64,000 nt of DNA from Gammaproteobacteria bacterium (GCA_026706595.1 JAPOYL010000011.1:150645-214644); one strand, 5' to 3'. Shown: positions 33,720 through 43,256, counted from the first letter of the stretch. Notes: a model not told the origin generated them from the sequence alone. Translations and numbers: made by a program.

Positions 33720-35954
33720 CTAACCTAGACGTAACGGCTCCTTCTCGTTATTCACACTTGGCTCCAAGGCGATAGAGTTCCGCCACTGATCACAGTTCTT
33801 ATACTCCAGCCCAGGAACTGCTGTCGAAACAATTTTATCTATCGCATCGCGAATGGGGTCATCGTGTATTTCCGGAAATGGCTTCAAAGTCTGGCTGGCG
33901 TATTCATCATAGCAAGCGGCCAGTCCCCCAATATCACAATGCTCCGGGTGCGGGACGGGAAGCGATCGGAGGCCATCAAGAGAGAAACTGGGGTATGTGA
34001 GGTTCTTCTGACGAGTGTTCAGAAAGCAGATGATTCCGGCAGTAGAATTCAGCCAGACGCACCAGGCCTTGCAAATAGCTATCTTGTCGCCGTTTAAAGG
34101 TGTCGCCGGCACGAAGGCGGAACCGATCACCGGCTCATCGGAGAACACTGCCGGTGTCTGCGTCAGGTTCAATCGCATTCTGTTAGCCAGCAGGAGATGG
34201 CTGCGTTTGCTCCACAGGTACCTCGCGTAGTCGTGTCTTCCTTTCTTTGCGACCAGAAATCGATCAGGACTGGTTTGCATTGCAGTCTGGCGAGAGGACT
34301 TGTGTAACCAAAGGGCACGTATGTCCGGGTTCTGTCGCTGCTCAGCTTGGGTAAACGCATCCCTGGCTCGTTGCCCCCCAGGTTCAACAGCCGCCAGGTT
34401 GCCAATGGGGACAAGTGCAGGGTTTTCGGTCAACGTGTCATACACCTCGGCAAGGCTCTGATCATAGAAGCAGGCCGCATTCCACGGCCGGTCACGAAGC
34501 TGCTCGAGGGATCGCCAGGCAATGGTGCCGTAACTTGCTAAAGCTGTGACATCTCCAGCAAGTGCTTGCTGGATGGCTTCAGCGAGATAATGGGCTTCAC
34601 TTGCACTTGCCGGGTTGTCTGCCAGAGACACAAAGGCCGTTGGCTTGTCTTGAGACTCTGGAGTTGGGCGCCGTGCGATGATCAGGGACTCATGAATGTT
34701 TGTGTTCTCGGAAAAGTTGATGCGGCGGTTGTCATGGCTGGTAACCACGAGCTCAAGATGGAACCGCTCCGGGTCTGTTAAGAGATTCCGCTCATTTTTA
34801 CCACCCGCACCAGTACACGCGGTAAACGGTTTGACGGCTGCCAAAGTACCGCGTTCTCGAAGAAGAATATCAGCGATCGGGGTAAAGAATGTGCTAATTG
34901 CTGTTTGATCAATGGCGTTTCGGTGTCCCTGATCTGGAGTTTTTTTAGCTAGGCTGATCTCATGTTGTTGAACTTTGCGGCGGACTTCGGGGGGCAAATT
35001 CCGGTTTCGTATGTCATTGCGGGTGAAAGGCGGATTCATGATCACAAGGTCACACAACCCCTCAAGGTTCGGGGCCTCTTCCTCATAGCCAGACGCTGAT
35101 GCTCGCCTTTGCCTGGATGCGGGGGGGGCAAATCCTGGCATATAGCCCGCGCTGTTTGTAAGTATGTCCAGCGAACCTGCATGAGTCTCCCCCTGCGCAT
35201 TCACACCATGCTGCATGTTGTAAAGGTTCATCTTGTTGTAGTCGATTTTCGGTGCGCTCAGGGTCAACATAGAGGCTGCGAGGTGGATCGCATGCCGGTT
35301 GATGTCGAGTCCATGCAGGACATCCTCGATCAGCCCAAGATGAAGTGCTTCAAGATCATCCTGACTCCCGCCTGCAGAACGAAAGCGTCTCTCAATCACT
35401 TTTGCCGTGGCCATCAGCAGCGTTCCTGTACCACAAGCGGGATCGCAAACTTTGAGAGTCGTCAGCTGGTTGGCATCTGCCCATCCATTCCCCGAAACAA
35501 GCCAATTGGGTGGCATGGCAAGCTCCGCCAAAAGAACAGCGGCGGCCGTACTGGTGTAAAAAGAACCGTCGTATCGTGCTGTCTGTAGCAGCTCGTGGTA
35601 CAGGGGCCCTGCATGATCAAGCTGCAGCCCCCGAATCCTGGGAACGCACTCAAGTACTGCCTCAATCAGGGTATCGAGAAGAAGATCCGTGTGGTGGTCA
35701 GCCGGCAGCAGGTCCAGAACCGCAAGCGCAGGATCAACGACGGGAGCATAGTCCACTTCACGGATTCGCTTCCAGTTGTCGAGTAGTGCTACCTGTTTGT
35801 TTGGAGACTCTCGAATCTGGATAAGCGTCTCAAGCTCAGGAATACGGACTCCTTCACTCCGCAATCGGTTCTGCAGCAGTGCCATATTGGCGATAACCAG
35901 GCAGGCAATGCGTGCAGGCCGAACATCAATTACGCTCTTGCCGGGGGGTCCCAC
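33720..35954 (-). CDS. N-6 DNA methyltransferase (methylase portion of a probable fused R-M protein)
   Basis: VCDPACGTGTLLMATAKVIERRF (motif I) and DLVIMNPPFTRND (NPPF motif IV). Confidence 0.9.
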   Translation of the reverse strand: MGPPGKSVIDVRPARIACLVIANMALLQNRLRSEGVRIPELETLIQIRESPNKQVALLDNWKRIREVDYAPVVDPALAVLDLLPADHHTDLLLDTLIEAVLECVPRIRGLQLDHAGPLYHELLQTARYDGSFYTSTAAAVLLAELAMPPNWLVSGNGWADANQLTTLKVCDPACGTGTLLMATAKVIERRFRSAGGSQDDLEALHLGLIEDVLHGLDINRHAIHLAASMLTLSAPKIDYNKMNLYNMQHGVNAQGETHAGSLDILTNSAGYMPGFAPPASRQRRASASGYEEEAPNLEGLCDLVIMNPPFTRNDIRNRNLPPEVRRKVQQHEISLAKKTPDQGHRNAIDQTAISTFFTPIADILLRERGTLAAVKPFTACTGAGGKNERNLLTDPERFHLELVVTSHDNRRINFSENTNIHESLIIARRPTPESQDKPTAFVSLADNPASASEAHYLAEAIQQALAGDVTALASYGTIAWRSLEQLRDRPWNAACFYDQSLAEVYDTLTENPALVPIGNLAAVEPGGQRARDAFTQAEQRQNPDIRALWLHKSSRQTAMQTSPDRFLVAKKGRHDYARYLWSKRSHLLLANRMRLNLTQTPAVFSDEPVIGSAFVPATPLNGDKIAICKAWCVWLNSTAGIICFLNTRQKNLTYPSFSLDGLRSLPVPHPEHCDIGGLAACYDEYASQTLKPFPEIHDDPIRDAIDKIVSTAVPGLEYKNCDQWRNSIALEPSVNNEKEPLRLG

Positions 35955-36487
35955 GGGAGTTCCAATGCCTGAGCTAGGTCACGGCCGGTACGTTCATCAA
36001 TCTGCTCACTGGCATCCATGATGGCGCGCTTGAGTACGTCTGTGATGGCATAGGTTTCATTTGCGCCAATATCGTTGGAAAGTTTTACCAGGTCGGCTAA
36101 ATTGCCGGTATGCCAACGACCAATAATCCCGCCTTGGTTCACCCTGGCCATCAGGAGATCAGTTGTAACTTCGAGAAGTGTTCTTGGCGTACCCAAGTCA
36201 CTGTCCTCGCTGAGGCGGTCTGGATAGCAAAGTGCAATTGAATTCCAGCAGTCCCCTTGCTTGAGCCAACGCTGGGCATCTTCTACAGCCTCTCGTTTCT
36301 GGACAGGTCCTTGTCCAATTTTGCATTCGACCGCTGTGAAATACCGGTCGCCGTGCTTTAATCGAATCTGAACATCGCAACGCTTCGCACCCGTTTTCCT
36401 GCGCGTCTGTTCAGGTACTGCATGAACGTCATGAGTTGCAAGAGCTTCCGCTAATGCGGAATTGAGAGCATTTTCTTGTATCGGCAC
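35930..36487 (-). CDS. Nuclease-like N-terminal portion of the R-M protein
   Basis: KRCDVQIRLKHGDRYFTAVECKIGQG fits D-x(n)-ExK; overlaps the methylase frame at a C6 tract. Confidence 0.75.
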   Translation of the reverse strand: MPIQENALNSALAEALATHDVHAVPEQTRRKTGAKRCDVQIRLKHGDRYFTAVECKIGQGPVQKREAVEDAQRWLKQGDCWNSIALCYPDRLSEDSDLGTPRTLLEVTTDLLMARVNQGGIIGRWHTGNLADLVKLSNDIGANETYAITDVLKRAIMDASEQIDERTGRDLAQALELPWDPPARA

Positions 36488-36507
36488 TTAAATTCCTGGA
36501 GTTTTCT

Positions 36508-36612
36508 ATTGAAGAGCGGATCGAGGTAGATCAGGTCCACCAAGGCACTGTTCATGCCCCGCATGATGTCGAGGCTATCGCCGGTCCAGATGGTTTGGAT
36601 TGTCCGGTTCGG
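36508..36612 (-). pseudogene. N-terminal fragment of a DNA methyltransferase
   Basis: Minus strand reads PNRTIQTIWTGDSLDIMRGMNSALVDLIYLDPLFN, the start of a DPPF-type MTase, with no continuation. Confidence 0.75.
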
Positions 36613-36648
36613 GGCTGCCAAAACATACTCCTGTCTCGATGGAGCTCA

Positions 36649-36755
36649 TCCGGCACCCAAAGGTGCCGGGTCTTGTCACCCTATGCAAACGGCAAAGGTT
36701 CTGCCTATTTGCCCAAAAGGACTGTTGTATTCAGCAGGAGACCCGACTTCGGGTT
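36649..36755 (-). repeat. Putative structured element, copy C
   Basis: Hairpin ACCCGAAGTCGGGT, CTCCTGCTGAATACAACAG, then GACAAGACCCGGCACC ending in hairpin CCGGCACCTTTGGGTGCCGG. Confidence 0.55.
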
Positions 36756-36890
36756 CGCTTGCATAGGTGACATGGATATAATATCAAAAACTGGGAGGCA
36801 TTAATGGAGATAAGACAGCTTGCAGAAGAAAGCCTAAGCAAGCTCTTCGGCAAGCTATTACATTGAAGGGCTAATGTGTAAATTGAATCA

Positions 36891-37274
36891 ATGAATGCTC
36901 GAGTGAGAAAAAAGGCCTCTGATGTTTTTCGTGAGACTGAGTTTCTGCTTGCAGAGAAAGTGCCATTCTCTAAGGCTTTCCCTCAAATCAAAGACATTGT
37001 TATTGAGATTACCGAGTCTAACGGCTTCCAAAAATCAGAGCGCAGATATCAGAAATCTAATTTTCCAGGCGAGTACGTGGATTGCAGCAATACCCTGTGT
37101 TACAACGGAGGAATACAAATTGGCTCAATGGTGCGCGACATGGTATTAGCTAACAAGACAGTATCGAAAATATCAAGATCATGTCAGGGTTATGAAGGGT
37201 CTCCAAAAGGCCGCCGAAGATACAGGCCTTGTATACATTTCTTTTGGGTAGAAATCACAATTGAATACTATTAG
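36891..37274 (+). CDS. Hypothetical protein, 127 aa
   Basis: Open frame; no family recognised. Confidence 0.4.
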   Translation: MNARVRKKASDVFRETEFLLAEKVPFSKAFPQIKDIVIEITESNGFQKSERRYQKSNFPGEYVDCSNTLCYNGGIQIGSMVRDMVLANKTVSKISRSCQGYEGSPKGRRRYRPCIHFFWVEITIEYY

Positions 37275-37322
37275 GTGTAGGCGGGATTACCTCTAATGTC
37301 GGCATGGTAATATTCACGAAGT

Positions 37323-37997
37323 ATGACGAAAAGGTTGCGTGTTGTTGGGACGGGCCTGGTCTTGGTGGCTATCGTAGCCGTCGGGCCGGCTGTGATTTCA
37401 CCAGCAGGTCCATCATTCACCGGACCCGCCCGGATTATCGATGGCGATACACTAGTAGTGCGGGGGCTGAGTGTGCGGTTGTACGGCATTGATGCCCCGG
37501 AAAGCATGCAGCACTGCCTCATGGGAAGCCTGACTTGGCCGTGTGGTCGTGCGGCTGTTCAGGTGCTTTCCCGCCGCATCGGCTCACGTGAAGTGTCGTG
37601 CGAAGAACGTGACCAGGGTCGCTATGGACGGGTGGTCGCGGTATGCCGGGTCGGGGGTGAGGATGTGAACGTGTGGATGGTAGCCGAGGGCTGGGCGTTT
37701 GCCTACAGCAAATACTCGAAGGATTATGTTTCACATGAAACAGCGGCGCGGGCAGCCAAACGCGGGATCTGGCGAGGCGAGGTGATCGCCCCATGGGAAT
37801 GGCGCAAGGGCAAGCGGTTTGCTGACACCAAGAGCAAGTAACAAGTCAGCCAGCAGTGCAGCATCAAAGGCAACACCAGTAATAGCGGAGAGTACATCTA
37901 CCACGTATCTGGGGGTCGGTACTACGACCAGACCTGCATCGACCCCTCGAAGGGCGAGCGCTGGTTCTGTTTAGAGGCTGAGGTGCGGAAGGCGTGA
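37323..37997 (+). pseudogene. Thermonuclease (SNase) family protein with an in-frame TAA at 37839-37841
   Basis: ARIIDGDTLVVRGLSVRLYGIDAPES...; after TAA the same frame reads CSIKGNTSNSGEYIYHVSGGRYYDQTCIDPSKGERWFCLEAEVRKA*. Confidence 0.85.
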
Positions 37998-38044
37998 TGG
38001 CGACGCTCGCGCCGCTAGCCAGTCCTGCACACAGTTAAAGAGTG

Positions 38045-38659
38045 CTAATAAGTGGACTCCAGGGCTTCTACGAAATGCGCCTCACTAATGACAGCGGGCT
38101 TGCCGTACTTCTCCCGGGATTTGATCGCTTTCTCGATCTTCCCTCCGTATGCTTGGGTTTTCCACTGCTTCGAGGCGTAGACCGCAACCACCAAGTAATC
38201 CAGCTTCCGGGTAATCGAGGCGTTCACTCCTCCCCTTGCATGGACTTCCTCCTTGTAGATTCCGCGTTGCCCCTCTGGCATGAATTCACCGGTAAACTCG
38301 AATGACCGGCCCTCAAACTCCACGGGAAGGTCGTCGAAATCCTTTGCCGATTTCATAGGTTCCCCGCCTACCGAGATTTCACCGGCCAGCGCAACGAGCG
38401 ACTCAAACAGATTCTTCGATTCAGAGCTGTCCAGAATCCCGTCTGCAAGCACGGTTTCCAGCTGGTCGAACAACCTGGTAACAAGAGGATGCTCAATGCT
38501 GTCTGCATCGTTTACCCTCATCCAGTTAAGCAGGTATTCTCCTTCCTCTTGGTTGACCACACCATCTGCCAGCATCCCTTTGCAGATGCCCTGCAGGGTA
38601 TGCAGGTCGCGGTCCTTGATACGTCTTCTGCTATACTGGGGTAAAGGCTTTACGGTCAT
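38045..38659 (-). CDS. BRCT-domain protein (LigA-type BRCT)
   Basis: FEFTGEFMPEGQRGIYKEEVHARGGVNASITRKLDYLVV...YGKPAVISEAHFVEAL. Confidence 0.75.
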   Translation of the reverse strand: MTVKPLPQYSRRRIKDRDLHTLQGICKGMLADGVVNQEEGEYLLNWMRVNDADSIEHPLVTRLFDQLETVLADGILDSSESKNLFESLVALAGEISVGGEPMKSAKDFDDLPVEFEGRSFEFTGEFMPEGQRGIYKEEVHARGGVNASITRKLDYLVVAVYASKQWKTQAYGGKIEKAIKSREKYGKPAVISEAHFVEALESTY

Positions 38660-38759
38660 TTTGTCCTCCTGGCTGGGGACCCTGTGTCAGCAGTCTGGTT
38701 TAGATTTGGGGGTTGGTTACTTTTGTATATAACCCCTTTGATTTCAGTATAGGTACTCT

Positions 38760-39068
38760 ATGTTACTTAGAGTCGTTCGTATGCGCAATTCACTACCTTT
38801 TCACAAACGGATACACCTCTGCCAGTGGGTAGATGCCATGGAAGATACGAGGATGGCCGCAAGACTGGCTTCAGTGTTTTACATGGTGGACAACAAGATC
38901 AGGGTTCCTGGAGGATTTCCAAAGGCACCCTCTGCTGATCAATGGTTTGAGTTCATCAGGGAAGATGTCGGGAAATACAAGAACGGGCTGTTGGACAAGG
39001 ACAATAATCTTTTTACAGCCATATTGATCGTCTTGGTGGCAATAGTCATTTGGTGGCTGTTTTTCTAA
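38760..39068 (+). CDS. Hypothetical protein with a C-terminal TM helix
   Basis: Ends LFTAILIVLVAIVIWWLFF. Confidence 0.45.
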   Translation: MLLRVVRMRNSLPFHKRIHLCQWVDAMEDTRMAARLASVFYMVDNKIRVPGGFPKAPSADQWFEFIREDVGKYKNGLLDKDNNLFTAILIVLVAIVIWWLFF

Positions 39069-39119
39069 ATCACTTGGACCTTGAGTGAAAGCTGTCTAGC
39101 TCTGTATATAAGCACCAAA

Positions 39120-40205
39120 TCAAGGAACCTGGTCCCAGCACTCCTTCAGAGCTTTCTCACTGGAGAGGGACGGGATGCCAGGAACCGGGAGATCGGTGAC
39201 TAGCGTCACACCCGTATCAGTGAACCCCAGACCGGGCGTGTTTTCTGGCCTTCTGCCCGTTCTGACGAACTCGATCACGGCTTCGACACCGAGCGACGCC
39301 ATCCTGACGGGGTACTGCATGGCGGTTGCCCCGATCGCCCCGGCGGCGACGTCGCGCACCCCGTGGCAGCTGCCGTCAACCGTCACGATCATCACGTCCT
39401 TCTCCATACCCAGCGCCTTGAGCGCCGCATAGGCACCAGTCGCCGCTGGCTCGTTGATCGCGTAGGCTACATCGATCCCCGGGTACATGCGCATCAGAGC
39501 ATCCATGGCAACCCGTCCGCCTTCTTCCGTGCCCCACGTTCTGGCGCTGCCAACGATACGGGGGTCGTCTTCATCCTGCATCTTCCCCTGGTCACGGATG
39601 TCGATGCCGAAGCCCCGAAGAAACCCCTGGTTGCGCAGCACATCCACCGTGATCTGGGCTTCGTACCCGTCCAGCGTGGCAATCCGTGCACGTTTCGCCG
39701 AATCCCCCAGCCTCGCCATCGCCCACAGGCCGATCAGCTCACCGGCCCTGAAATTGTCTGTCGCGAAGGTCGCATCTACCGACCCTGACGGGTCGAACGG
39801 AGTGTCGAGCGCAACCACCATCACACCGGCTTCCCGCGCCCTGGCGACGACATCCGCAAGTACCGCAGGGTCCGAAGGCGTGATCAGGATTCCCTTCGCG
39901 CCCGCGTTTACGAGACTCTCTATCGCCTCGATCTGCGTCTGCGTGTCCCCGTCATAGGCACCCGAGAAGGTGCGCAGCTCGATACCGAGCGCGCCGGCTT
40001 TCTCAAGCGCTGCCTGTTTCATAGTCACGAAAAACGGGTTGGTGTTGGTCTTGACGATCAGCCCGACGATCGGCTCGGCCGCTATCCCATGAGAGGCAGA
40101 CAGCACGCATGCCAGTACGGGGGCAAAAAAGAGACGGTTCAGGGAGGACATCGCGTTGCCCCTGGTGATGCGTGGCCGTTGAATCTGGAGTTTCGACATG
40201 TCCAA
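39120..40205 (-). CDS. Ribose-type (periplasmic binding protein I) sugar ABC transporter substrate-binding protein
   Basis: VGLIVKTNTNPFFVTMKQAALEKAGALGIEL, IESLVNAGAKGILITPSDPAVL. No permease or ATPase gene nearby. Confidence 0.85.
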   Translation of the reverse strand: MDMSKLQIQRPRITRGNAMSSLNRLFFAPVLACVLSASHGIAAEPIVGLIVKTNTNPFFVTMKQAALEKAGALGIELRTFSGAYDGDTQTQIEAIESLVNAGAKGILITPSDPAVLADVVARAREAGVMVVALDTPFDPSGSVDATFATDNFRAGELIGLWAMARLGDSAKRARIATLDGYEAQITVDVLRNQGFLRGFGIDIRDQGKMQDEDDPRIVGSARTWGTEEGGRVAMDALMRMYPGIDVAYAINEPAATGAYAALKALGMEKDVMIVTVDGSCHGVRDVAAGAIGATAMQYPVRMASLGVEAVIEFVRTGRRPENTPGLGFTDTGVTLVTDLPVPGIPSLSSEKALKECWDQVP

Positions 40206-40208
40206 CGG

Positions 40209-40529
40209 TCAAAGATGAATTTCCATGATCCACTCGCGATAGCCGCCTGGCATGTCCGGGGAGGTGCGGGGGTCCGGATCCCTATATACGCCTGCCTTGT
40301 CAGCCAGTTGTGCCGGCAGGGCCCAGTGGACACCTTCCATCATTTTGGTCATGGCCTCGTCGGTGGTTGCGCGAACATGCAGCTGCAGCAGGTGCTCGCT
40401 GTACGCCAGACGGCGGTAATGAATGCACCGGTGCGTCCCGGGCGGGACCTCGTCGGAAGGATATACCTGGACCCCGGGCAGGGTTTTCTGCAAACGTTCC
40501 AGCAGGGCCTGTTCATCAAAAGCACTCAT
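40209..40529 (-). CDS. Hypothetical protein, 106 aa
   Basis: MSAFDEQALLERLQKTLPGVQVYPSDEVPPG...; its N-terminal coding sequence is partly duplicated at 42257-42350. Confidence 0.6.
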   Translation of the reverse strand: MSAFDEQALLERLQKTLPGVQVYPSDEVPPGTHRCIHYRRLAYSEHLLQLHVRATTDEAMTKMMEGVHWALPAQLADKAGVYRDPDPRTSPDMPGGYREWIMEIHL

Positions 40530-40722
40530 TAGTCAAGTCTGGCAGTTTTTTGGTAGGCTTGCTCTTCAGGAAAACCTTCAGCTCGGGCTTTCAGGTGTCT
40601 GGCAGGTTGATCAGTAGTGCTGTCCTGCGCCGATTGTGCATCTATCCTGGTCTCGAACTGATCCACCACACTACACATCCAGCCTGTTGCACCTGTCAGG
40701 CACAGACCGTCGCAGATGTTCC

Positions 40723-40874
40723 TATGAACGGGTTCTGCTCTGTTAAGCATTATCCTGGCGCTGATTGTCCTTGTGATCATCATGCGGGCCCTGTGATTGG
40801 TGCCAGATTGATTCTGGAATTGCTCGGCTTCGGGTCACCGTGGCCTTGCCCCTGTCCAGTCCGGCAGGACTGAA
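40723..40874 (+). pseudogene. Degraded copy of the 56-aa microprotein at 43406-43576
   Basis: ATGAACGGG...ATTATCCTGGCGCTGATTGTCCTTGTG...GCTCGGCTTCGGGTCACCGTGGCCTTGCCCCTG aligns with the intact copy after indels. Confidence 0.6.
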
Positions 40875-41377
40875 TTCGTGGAGTATGACAATGTGGAAAC
40901 ATGGTAATAAGCTGGTCGTAGCTACACCTCTCGCTGTATCTGATAATTCGAAGTAGTGAAACAGTCTCTACAACAAAAGTAGCAGCCATCGGCTTGAATA
41001 CAGTACTGGTATGCTTTTGAAACTGCTGGATGGCACGAATCAAATTTCCCCAGATATTTTCTGCGACTCCACTTGGGTAGAAATCGGCATCCCTTTCTGT
41101 GCACCTTATGGATGTCGGCTTCCAGTAATGGATACTTATCCATATAGTATTTGGCTGAGCTATCCATGATCGAATGAGAACAGCCTGAAACGTATGCGCG
41201 ACTGCCAATTGCATTCTAGCCTATATCCAGATCAGAAGCGGATGTGATGAGGTAGGTCACCGGGCCGGTAACAACAAGCCCTCTATCCCTATATTGCAAG
41301 TGGATATGCTGCCAGATTGCACCCCGTGTGGATTGCCGCGGCTGTTGCCTGTACCATGACTCTTTCACCAACAATCC

Positions 41378-42241
41378 GTGAAGGACCCGACCATGTACCG
41401 AACCCCTTGTCTCTCCGTGCTGCTGGCCTGCATGCTGCTCACCGCCTGTGGCGGCAGTCCCAGGCATAAGCCGCCCGATACCCCGGAATACCATGCCATC
41501 CAGGACTATGAACGCATTGCCGGAGGAGCCATCCTTCTGCTTTCCACAGACCGCATCAACTGGGTTCCGGGACGAAGCCAGCCGGAACGGGTGTCCGTGG
41601 AATGCAAGGGGCTGTACTGCTCGGTGGGGTACTCGGCGTTCATCCGTGCAAACAAGGTGTACAGCCTGGTGCCCGAGAGGATAACAATCTTTGCAGACAC
41701 CAACGGCATCAACACGGGCACCGAGCGAACCATCGACCCTTTCTATGACCTGCACAGCTATGCGGGGTGGATGAAGTACAGCTTCTTCGCATCCACGGTC
41801 GTACAGTACAAGCACGAGATCGACCCCGATCAGGGCGTAATCCAGACGTACGGCACCATTGCCGGCGACGCGACCATGACCAACCCCGTCACCGAAGCTA
41901 CCTGGACCGGCTTTGCGACGGCCAGGGATCATAACATCGCAACGGATTTGGAATCCGTGGTGGTCGGTGATGCCAGCATATCCGTGCACATCGACGATGA
42001 GGTGCTGGCGGACGTTCGCTTGACGGGCCTGGCCAATACCGCAACCGGGCAGGCGTATGCCGATATGATCTTTGAGGGCATGTCCGTGACGGACGGGGAG
42101 TTCAGCCGCTACCATGCCGACGACAACCGCCTGTCGGGGGCCTTCTTCGGTCCCGCCCACGAGGAAGTGGGCGGCGTGTTCGATCATCCTGAAGGACTGG
42201 TTGGGGCGTATGGCGCAGATCGGGACCCAGCTTCAAACTGA
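41378..42241 (+). CDS. TbpB-like beta-barrel surface lipoprotein
   Basis: Lipobox LLTACGGS; C-terminus GAFFGPAHEEVGGVFDHPEGLVGAYGA is typical of TbpB-like barrel domains. Confidence 0.75.
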   Translation: MKDPTMYRTPCLSVLLACMLLTACGGSPRHKPPDTPEYHAIQDYERIAGGAILLLSTDRINWVPGRSQPERVSVECKGLYCSVGYSAFIRANKVYSLVPERITIFADTNGINTGTERTIDPFYDLHSYAGWMKYSFFASTVVQYKHEIDPDQGVIQTYGTIAGDATMTNPVTEATWTGFATARDHNIATDLESVVVGDASISVHIDDEVLADVRLTGLANTATGQAYADMIFEGMSVTDGEFSRYHADDNRLSGAFFGPAHEEVGGVFDHPEGLVGAYGADRDPASN

Positions 42242-42256
42242 GGCATCCAGGCATCG

Positions 42257-42350
42257 CAGGCGGGACCTGGCCGGAAAGATATACCGGGACCCCGGGCAGG
42301 GTTTCCTGCAGACGTTCAAACAGGACCAGCTCGTCAAAAGCGCTCATCCG
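42257..42350 (-). pseudogene. 5' fragment duplicate of the 106-aa gene at 40209-40529
   Basis: MSAFDELVLFERLQETLPGVPVYLSGQVPPA matches MSAFDEQALLERLQKTLPGVQVYPSDEVPPG; similarity then stops. Confidence 0.75.
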
Positions 42351-42383
42351 TCAAACCGGGTGATTTGGGTATAGCATCTCGCC

Positions 42384-43256
42384 TCAGGGAACCCTGTCCT
42401 GCCGGTTGCAGCACCCTTGTATGGCCCCGGCAACAATCCCTGCATCGCGTGCAGCCCGCACCTTTGCTCCAGGCACGAACAGGACCGCAAGGAGCAGGTT
42501 CAGAATGGCCTTCAGCAACATGAAGATGAGCCACACAGGTGTTTTCACGGGATGGAAGTGCGAGATTTCCAGGTGCCTGAATTGAAACCCGTACCGGACC
42601 ATGCCCTTATCCCTCGCTCGCCTGAAACGGTACCATGCATCATCAAATTTAGTGCCACCCCCAATTTCCACGATGGCATCCAGGAGCACTCCTGCCAGAG
42701 CCCCGGTTGCCACGCACTCCAGGCCGAACTGGACATCCTCTCCCACGGGCAAGCTGACATTGTAACGGAGGCCGTGTTCTCTCAAGAACGCCATCTCGAA
42801 AATGGCGTTGGTGCCATGGTGCAGCCTGCGCCTGGAAGGCTTGCGGTTGTTCGGGTAGATGTTGAAGCCATAGCCAATGGTACAGCCTCGGTTTTTGCAT
42901 CCCTGGTAGAGTCTGTCGACCCAGCCTCTGGATGTTGGCAGATCATCATCGTCAATCCAAATCAGCCAGTCTGCCCCGATGCGATTCGCAATATCCAGCA
43001 CGCGATTGCGTGCAAAGGGAATGCCGATCTTGGGCTCAAGCTCCAGATGGACATTTCTCCCCTGCGCAAAATTGTCAACCGACCCCCCCACTGAAAGCGC
43101 ACTGTCATTTTCAACGAAAATGAAAAGCAGTTCTGTCCCCGCCGGGATGTTTTGTTCGGCCAGCTCGGCCAGCAATGCGACGAACTGCCTGGGTCTGCGG
43201 TGGGTGATGACCCCGATTGCGAGGCGGGCACGGATCATTTTGGAAATCTGTGGCAT
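42384..43256 (-). CDS. Family 2-like glycosyltransferase
   Basis: IGVITHRRPRQFVALLAELAEQ, ADWLIWIDDDDLP. Confidence 0.8.
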   Translation of the reverse strand: MPQISKMIRARLAIGVITHRRPRQFVALLAELAEQNIPAGTELLFIFVENDSALSVGGSVDNFAQGRNVHLELEPKIGIPFARNRVLDIANRIGADWLIWIDDDDLPTSRGWVDRLYQGCKNRGCTIGYGFNIYPNNRKPSRRRLHHGTNAIFEMAFLREHGLRYNVSLPVGEDVQFGLECVATGALAGVLLDAIVEIGGGTKFDDAWYRFRRARDKGMVRYGFQFRHLEISHFHPVKTPVWLIFMLLKAILNLLLAVLFVPGAKVRAARDAGIVAGAIQGCCNRQDRVP

